A stretch of DNA of 41,495 nt from contig JAAXZX010000091.1 of assembly GCA_012719645.1 (NCBI GenBank), forward strand, positions 1 to 41,495, written 5' to 3'. The notes below the pieces were generated by a model. The model was not told the origin of the DNA. It saw only the letters and a list, made by a program, of their open reading frames with translations, and did no database searches. This stretch comes from Clostridiaceae bacterium (GTDB lineage: Bacteria; Bacillota; Clostridia; DSM-8532). Below, piece after piece: positions 41,427-41,495 of the stretch (position 1 is the first letter of the stretch; each line of letters opens with the position of its first letter). Made by a program: the position numbers and the translations under genes.

Positions 41427-41495
41427 ATGGTATTTTTTATTGCCAAAAAGCGAAACGTGACCTTTAGAGAAAAAAGTACGGTCACACATGATTCC
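41427..41495 (+). CDS. Start of a gene running off the right edge (partial)
   Basis: ATG 41427 opens 23 codons without a stop to the window's end, starting MVFFIAKKRNVTFR. GGAGG at 41411-41415 lies 11 nt before it, a little far, and a good promoter lies upstream. Too short to name. Confidence 0.35.
   Translation, partial: MVFFIAKKRNVTFREKSTVTHDS

Noticed and set aside
41279..41485. 68-codon minus-strand frame at the right edge
   Set aside because: No ribosome binding site, and it lies across a good plus-strand promoter; the residue pattern is not protein-like.

Overview
The window is a low-to-middle G+C (about half by eye) stretch of a Gram-positive anaerobe, most probably a member of the Clostridia (Bacillota). 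The reasons are strong AGGAGG-type ribosome binding sites, frequent GTG/TTG starts, intrinsic terminators after most operons, a three-SLH S-layer-type protein, lipobox and sortase-free surface proteins, paired ECF sigma/anti-sigma genes with large extracellular domains, a DUF2935 protein, a CstA carbon-starvation transporter and a catabolic glutamate dehydrogenase. No rRNA, tRNA, CRISPR array, prophage or intact insertion sequence was found. The species cannot be named from the sequence alone.

Layout. 1-2.9 kb: a TetM-like ribosomal GTPase fused to a YacP/Rae1-type NYN RNase domain. 2.9-9.2 kb: a DUF2935 protein, a chemoreceptor, a patatin-like lipase and three small multi-pass membrane proteins. 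9.2-15 kb: an SLH surface protein, a pyrroline-5-carboxylate reductase-like protein, the scar of a deleted sigma/anti-sigma pair, a small membrane protein and dihydrolipoamide dehydrogenase. 15-17.6 kb: a polar amino-acid ABC importer whose binding protein appears circularly permuted. 17.6-21.5 kb (minus strand): a MATE exporter and CstA, the latter preceded by an unknown 193-aa gene with its own promoter and a palindromic leader. 21.9-26.3 kb: an ECF sigma factor with an RseB-like membrane partner, then a cytidylate-kinase-like protein and a second MATE exporter. 26.5-30.7 kb: an acyl-CoA synthetase, then an alpha/beta hydrolase, a PfkB sugar/nucleoside kinase and an orphan ParB/sulfiredoxin-fold protein. 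30.7-33 kb: a second ECF sigma/membrane-partner pair and the scar of a deleted ABC exporter. 33-41.2 kb (minus strand): a 1058-aa PEP-synthase-like/nucleotidyltransferase fusion, glutamate dehydrogenase, a Phe-Pro-Gly-rich small protein, a cytoplasmic GH43 glycosidase and a DEAD-box RNA helicase. The window ends inside a possible new gene.

How it fits together. The region is a mosaic of short transcription units. Several deal with nitrogen and carbon scavenging (amino-acid importer, glutamate dehydrogenase, CstA, P5C reductase-like protein, acyl-CoA synthetase, GH43). Others sense or protect the envelope (chemoreceptor, two sigma/anti-sigma systems, MATE exporters, SLH protein). Two act on RNA and ribosomes (TetM-NYN fusion and DEAD-box helicase). 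Two loci are deletion scars in which the front of one gene is joined to the back of the next. A palindromic GGGGACGGT-type repeat recurs at three operon ends. The strongest leads for new biology are the TetM-NYN fusion, the four-part PPDK/nucleotidyltransferase fusion and the permuted binding protein.
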